In this document: one piece after another, positions 60,202-64,000 of the stretch
Numbering within the stretch: the stretch's first letter is position 1
Layout: every line of letters starts with the position of its first letter
Source: Roseibium sediminis
Lineage (GTDB): Bacteria > Pseudomonadota > Alphaproteobacteria > Rhizobiales > Stappiaceae
Direction of reading: 5' to 3'
Assembly (NCBI RefSeq): GCF_008711325.1
Contig: NZ_VXDB01000017.1
Location: 41,325-105,324, forward strand
Length of the DNA: 64,000 bases
Made by a program: the position numbers and the translations under genes
The notes under the pieces: model-generated
Seen by the model: only the letters and a program-made list of their open reading frames with translations
The model's database searches: none
What the model was told of the DNA's origin: nothing

Positions 60202-61722
60202 CTATTCCGTTACGATGAGCGACATGATGCGCTCCTGACTGGCCTCACCAGCGGAAAGTTCGCCGACAAGCGCTCCTTCGTTCATGACGTAGATCCGGTC
60301 GCACATGCCAAGCAGCTCGGGCATCTCGGAGGAGATCATCAGAACGCCCTTCCCCTGCTCCGACAGCTCGTTGATGATGCCGTAAATCTCGAACTTCGCT
60401 CCGACATCAATGCCGCGCGTCGGTTCATCGAGGATGAGAACTTCCGGTTCTGCAAAGAGCCACTTCGACAACACGACCTTTTGCTGATTTCCTCCGGACA
60501 GGTTCATGACCTTCTGGAAAACGCTTGGAGTGCGAATGTTCATCGCCTGACGATATTTCTCGGAAACCTGTGTTTCCTCGTTCTCGTTCAGGACCCCGCC
60601 GGACGAAACCCCTTCCAGATTGGCCAGCGTCACATTGCGCTGGATTGTTTCCTCCAAAATCAGGCCAAGGCTCTTGCGATCCTCGGTGACATAGGCAAGC
60701 CCGGCGTCGATAGCGCGGTCCACACGGGAAACATCGACTGTCTTTCCGCGGATCCGGACATTGCCCGAGATGTTCCGGCCATAGCTCTGGCCGAAGAGGC
60801 TCATGGCAAGCTCCGTCCGTCCTGCGCCCATGAGGCCTGCAATACCGACGACCTCGCCAGCGCGAACCGTCAGGTTTGCCGACTTGATCACCTGACGCTC
60901 CGCATGCTCGGGATGCCAGACGTTCCAGTCGCTCACCTCGAGCAGCATGTCGCCAGCGCGGCGCTGTCGCTCGGGATAGCGGTGGGCCATGTCACGCCCA
61001 ACCATGTCGCGGACAATGGCATCTTCGGAGATCGCTTCCCTGCGCGCATCCAAGGTGGAGACCGTTGTCCCATCTCGGATGACAGTCACCGTGTCAGCTA
61101 CTCTGCGGACTTCATTCAGCTTGTGAGAGATGATGATTGAGGTCACGCCCTGTTGCTTGAGTTCCAGCAGGAGGTTGAGCAGGGCCTGACTGTCGCTTTC
61201 GGAAAGCGCGGCAGTCGGCTCGTCCAGAATAAGCAGGCGTACTTTCTTGGATAGGGCCTTGGCGATCTCGATCAGCTGCTGCTTTCCGACACCCAGCTTG
61301 TCGACCAGCGTTGTCGGGGCCTCTTTAAGGCCGACCTTTTTCAGCAGCTCTTCCGTGCGCTTGTTTGTTGCCTGCCAGTCAATGACGCCATGGCGCGCGC
61401 ACTCGTTTCCCAGAAACACATTTTCTGCAATCGACAGGAGTGGCACCAGCGCCAGTTCCTGATGGATGATGATGATCCCCTGGTCTTCGCTGTCGCTGAT
61501 GTCCCGGAACTGGGCCAACGCGCCATCATAGTGGATCTCACCCTCGTAGCTGCCTGCCGGGTACACCCCGGACAGGATCTTCATCAATGTTGATTTACCT
61601 GCCCCATTCTCGCCAACCAGGGCATGGATCTCGCCTTTCGCAACACTCAGGTTGACCCGGTCGAGTGCCTTGACGCCCGGAAAGGTCTTGGTAATCCCGC
61701 GCATTTGAAGAAAAACGGACAT
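60202..61722 (-). CDS. gguA: Sugar ABC transporter ATP-binding protein GguA
   Basis: Double ABC ATPase, 506 aa. The first half has Walker A GENGAGKS (about residues 38-45) and Walker [15 protein letters not shown]; the second has the signature [15 protein letters not shown] and [18 protein letters not shown]. The start MSVFLQMRG at 61722 is chosen; the longer frame covers the intergenic hairpin. It powers GguB for ChvE-delivered sugars. Confidence 0.93.
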   Translation of the reverse strand: MSVFLQMRGITKTFPGVKALDRVNLSVAKGEIHALVGENGAGKSTLMKILSGVYPAGSYEGEIHYDGALAQFRDISDSEDQGIIIIHQELALVPLLSIAENVFLGNECARHGVIDWQATNKRTEELLKKVGLKEAPTTLVDKLGVGKQQLIEIAKALSKKVRLLILDEPTAALSESDSQALLNLLLELKQQGVTSIIISHKLNEVRRVADTVTVIRDGTTVSTLDARREAISEDAIVRDMVGRDMAHRYPERQRRAGDMLLEVSDWNVWHPEHAERQVIKSANLTVRAGEVVGIAGLMGAGRTELAMSLFGQSYGRNISGNVRIRGKTVDVSRVDRAIDAGLAYVTEDRKSLGLILEETIQRNVTLANLEGVSSGGVLNENEETQVSEKYRQAMNIRTPSVFQKVMNLSGGNQQKVVLSKWLFAEPEVLILDEPTRGIDVGAKFEIYGIINELSEQGKGVLMISSEMPELLGMCDRIYVMNEGALVGELSAGEASQERIMSLIVTE

Positions 61723-61745
61723 GCTTAGCCCTCGGTTGGTTTGCA

Positions 61746-61775
61746 GCCTGCCCAATCCCGGAGGATCGGGCAGGC
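61746..61775 (-). other. Stable hairpin between chvE and gguA
   Basis: GCCTGCCC and GGGCAGGC form an 8-bp stem that continues after one mismatch as ATCC/GGAT around a CGGA loop. On the transcribed strand no U tract follows, so it is better read as an mRNA-stabilising or attenuating element that lets the binding protein be made in excess over the membrane parts. Confidence 0.6.
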
Positions 61776-61804
61776 CGAAAAGGCCAATGTGCTTTCGCCA
61801 GGGC

Positions 61805-62860
61805 TTACTTGATCTGGTCCATTGTGTAGTAACCACTCCCAATCAGGGTGCTTTCCCAATTGGCAGCTGTAACCGGCAGCGGCTCAAGCAGGTAGGAGGG
61901 AACAACCTTCACGCCATTGTCATAGGTCTTGGTATCGTTGATTTCCGGCTCGCCGCCTTTCAGCATTGCGTCCACCATGCCGACCGTTACGCCAGCAAGA
62001 GACCGTGTGTCCTTGAAAATCGTCGAATACTGTTCGCCCGCCAGGATCGACTTGACGGACGGCACTTCCGCGTCCTGTCCGGTCACGATCGGCATCTTCA
62101 GGTCGCCGGAGCCATAACCTACGCCCTTGAGCGACGACAGGATACCGATGGAGAGCCCATCATACGGAGACAGAACGCCATTAACCGTCTTGTCCGTGTA
62201 GTGAGCGGACAGAAGGTTTTCCATGCGGGCCTGCGCCACTGCACCGTCCCACCGTAGTGTTCCGACCGTATCCATACCCTGCTGACCGGACACGACGACG
62301 ATGTCGCCGCTATCGATCATGGGCTGCAGGACGCTCATCGCGCCGTTATAGAAGAAATAGGCGTTGTTATCGTCCGGTGAACCGCCAAACAATTCGACGT
62401 TCCAGGGCTTCACGTCCGGGTACCGTTCCTTCAGACCGTCCACAAGCGTCGTTGCCTGCTGCACGCCGACCTTGAAGTTGTCGAAGGTCGCGTAGTAGTC
62501 GACATCGCCGCTGTCACGGATCAAACGGTCATAAGCGATGACCTTGATACCGGCTGCTGCTGCGTTTTCCAGAGCATTGGACAAGGTCGTCCCGTCAATG
62601 GCAGCAATCACGAGCACATCGACACCCTTGGTGATCATGTTTTCGATCTGGGCCAGCTGGTTCGGGATATCATCTTCGGCATATTGCAGGTCGGTCTGGT
62701 AACCGGCGGCCTGAAACTGCTCGACCATGGAATTACCGTCGGAAATCCAGCGGGCCGATGACTTCGTCGGCATCGCAATACCCACCATTCCGTCAGCCAT
62801 CGCCGTCGTGGCAAACAGCATGACAGCGCCTGCCGTCAACAAAATCTTCTTGATGCTCAT
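61805..62860 (-). CDS. chvE: Multiple sugar-binding periplasmic protein ChvE
   Basis: Periplasmic receptor for arabinose, galactose, xylose, glucose and sugar acids in rhizobia and Agrobacterium; 351 aa. A signal peptide (about 1-22, ending AMADG) is followed by the ChvE body: [42 protein letters not shown] and [26 protein letters not shown] precedes the ATG at 62860. In plant-associated relatives it also feeds VirA sensing; no vir genes are here. It is divergent from a GbpR-like regulator and leads the operon. Confidence 0.94.
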   Translation of the reverse strand: MSIKKILLTAGAVMLFATTAMADGMVGIAMPTKSSARWISDGNSMVEQFQAAGYQTDLQYAEDDIPNQLAQIENMITKGVDVLVIAAIDGTTLSNALENAAAAGIKVIAYDRLIRDSGDVDYYATFDNFKVGVQQATTLVDGLKERYPDVKPWNVELFGGSPDDNNAYFFYNGAMSVLQPMIDSGDIVVVSGQQGMDTVGTLRWDGAVAQARMENLLSAHYTDKTVNGVLSPYDGLSIGILSSLKGVGYGSGDLKMPIVTGQDAEVPSVKSILAGEQYSTIFKDTRSLAGVTVGMVDAMLKGGEPEINDTKTYDNGVKVVPSYLLEPLPVTAANWESTLIGSGYYTMDQIK

Positions 62861-63005
62861 GATGTACCTCCATTGGACGTGCCGCGCTCCTCCGCAGCAC
62901 CGGGTTCCCCTTGTGGGGGCCGTGACCCTGTCCAGTGGACTATCAGCAGATTTACATATTACTCAAATCCGTTTATTGGCGTTCTGCATATCAATGATGT
63001 TATGA

Positions 63006-63932
63006 ATGTTCGTCATGGATTTCACCCACCGCTTAAAACCCTCCCATCTGGCGCTCATCATGCGGATTGCCGAAACCGGTCAACTGCAGCGAGCAGCCCA
63101 TATGGCGGCCATGTCACAGCCAGCAGCGTCGCGGATCTTGTCTGATATCGAACAGCGGGCTGGCGGACTTCTCTTCGAAAGGCATCCAAAAGGGATGCAA
63201 CTCACCGCCCTAGGAGAGATCTGTATCAGGCACGGAAAAGCTATTCTGGAAGAATACGACTCCCTTGAGAGGGAAACATCTCGGATCACGTCGGGCGAAA
63301 AGGGACATGTTCGCGTCGGGTCTGTCACAGGACCTGCGGTTGGTCTGCTGATGCCGGCGGTTCAGAAGATCCGGGAACTCACTCCTGACATCGAAATGAC
63401 AATCGAGGTTGGGCCTTCAACTGAGTTGGTTCGAGGGCTTATGGAAAACCGCTTTGACTTTGTCATAGCGCGGCTGCCAGCAGAACATGATAGCCGTGAC
63501 TTCAAGATGTACCCGGCGCGCAGCGAAACCGTCAGCCTTCTGGTGCATCCCGACCACCCGCTAGCGATCCATCGGCAAGTTGCACTCAAGGATCTGATGG
63601 ATTTTGAATGGGTCATGCAAGAACGTGGTTCCCCCATCAGGCAGGCGGTAGAAACGGCCTTTCACGAGGCTGGACTGGATGTTCCCCGGCGGATCACCAA
63701 CTCCTCATCGCTTCTGGTCGTCCTCAAGTCTATGGAGAGAACAGACACTATTTCCCCGCAGGCTCAGGAAGTGGCTCAGATGCTGGCAAACGGGCCGGTA
63801 TCGTCCGGATTTGCCTGTCTGGAACTCACGCACCCGATCTCGGTATCGCCATGTTTCGTAATCCGAAATCGCTACCGCCTACTCCCAAATGCGGCGGAAC
63901 GCGTATTGCAGGCTGTCCTGAGTGAGTTCTGA
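63006..63932 (+). CDS. gbpR: LysR-family regulator, GbpR-like
   Basis: Regulator of the divergent chvE operon, 308 aa. The HTH is visible as LIMRIAETGQLQRAAHMAAMSQPAASRILSDIEQ within residues 17-50 (pattern AA....SQPA.SR). The effector domain has VRVGSVTGPAVGLLMPAVQKI and DFVIARLPAEHD, as in galactose-binding protein regulators of Agrobacterium. The ATG at 63006 is used; an ATG 4 bases earlier is out of frame. The 145-base intergenic gap is AT-rich but shows no clear palindrome. The last 68 bases of the window (63933-64000) hold no recognisable feature. Confidence 0.87.
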   Translation: MFVMDFTHRLKPSHLALIMRIAETGQLQRAAHMAAMSQPAASRILSDIEQRAGGLLFERHPKGMQLTALGEICIRHGKAILEEYDSLERETSRITSGEKGHVRVGSVTGPAVGLLMPAVQKIRELTPDIEMTIEVGPSTELVRGLMENRFDFVIARLPAEHDSRDFKMYPARSETVSLLVHPDHPLAIHRQVALKDLMDFEWVMQERGSPIRQAVETAFHEAGLDVPRRITNSSSLLVVLKSMERTDTISPQAQEVAQMLANGPVSSGFACLELTHPISVSPCFVIRNRYRLLPNAAERVLQAVLSEF

Positions 63933-64000
63933 TATTGTGACTCGTACAGTGTCCCCCTGGTGGTTTTTGTTATTTGAACGCAAGAAAGCCCGCTAGCTTT

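Noticed and set aside
1..64000. tRNA, rRNA, CRISPR, prophage, toxin-antitoxin or defence systems
   Set aside because: No such genes or repeat arrays were recognised on either strand; the window is core and catabolic metabolism.

Overview
The window is a GC-rich, gene-dense piece of an alphaproteobacterial chromosome. The best guess is Hyphomicrobiales (Stappiaceae or Rhizobium-like) or a close relative. This rests on ChvE/GguAB, MmcB, a Sit-type manganese transporter, and several operator types typical of the class: a TGA-N9-TCA iron box, a Mur-like palindrome, a GAAC-N7-GAAC SOS box and a RutR-like site. No rRNA, tRNA, insertion sequence, prophage or CRISPR array is visible. Almost every gene can be assigned to a family by its motifs.

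Layout. 1-3133 (minus): polyamine ABC transporter potF(partial)-potA-potB-potC. 3257-4924: YtcJ-like amidohydrolase. 4932-8444: L-idonate/gluconate module (idnD, divergent idnO-idnK-LacI regulator) with a perfect 16-bp palindromic operator at 6046-6061. 8464-11700 (minus): iron-regulated TonB/ExbB/ExbD operon led by a DUF2218 gene, with an iron box upstream. 11851-15417 (minus): sitABCD manganese/iron uptake with a Mur-like box. 15665-22848: fatty-acid/acyl-CoA catabolism. 23010-26966: a small methyltransferase and a more AT-rich glycosyltransferase cluster (GT4, GT2, GT61) carrying a fossil partial duplication. 27069-32943: LysR/glutaryl-CoA dehydrogenase, FAD oxidoreductase, N-formylglutamate amidohydrolase-like and class V aminotransferase genes.

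32963-36792: polyphosphate:AMP phosphotransferase and a DedA-PAP2-LssY fusion. 36815-43760: secreted DUF1176 protein, a sulfide/sulfane-sulfur cluster (two YeeE/YedE halves, ETHE1-like dioxygenase, DUF442 phosphatase-like/sulfurtransferase, SulP carrier) and two unknown genes. 44008: mmcB behind an SOS box. 44540-47424: divergent xylulokinase/ROK regulator around a 10+3+10 palindrome. 47750-50441: dihydropyrimidine dehydrogenase PreT/PreA, with a RutR-like operator and a terminator. 50504-53645: lysine catabolism (saccharopine/lysine dehydrogenase family, aminoadipate-semialdehyde dehydrogenase, Lrp regulator). 53771-63932: one long operon joining a ChvE-GguAB sugar importer to the non-phosphorylating L-arabinose-to-2-oxoglutarate enzymes, with a divergent GbpR-like LysR regulator.

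Together the genes describe a metabolically versatile heterotroph that uses sugars, sugar acids, polyamines, pyrimidines, lysine and fatty acids. The most interesting observations are an ExbD pair in which one member has Asn in place of the proton-carrying Asp, a Blh-type sulfur protein split into two genes in reversed order, the duplicated GT4 tail, the orphan hydrolase-like gene after sulP, and a set of strong sequence-visible operators that tie local regulators or stress responses to their operons.
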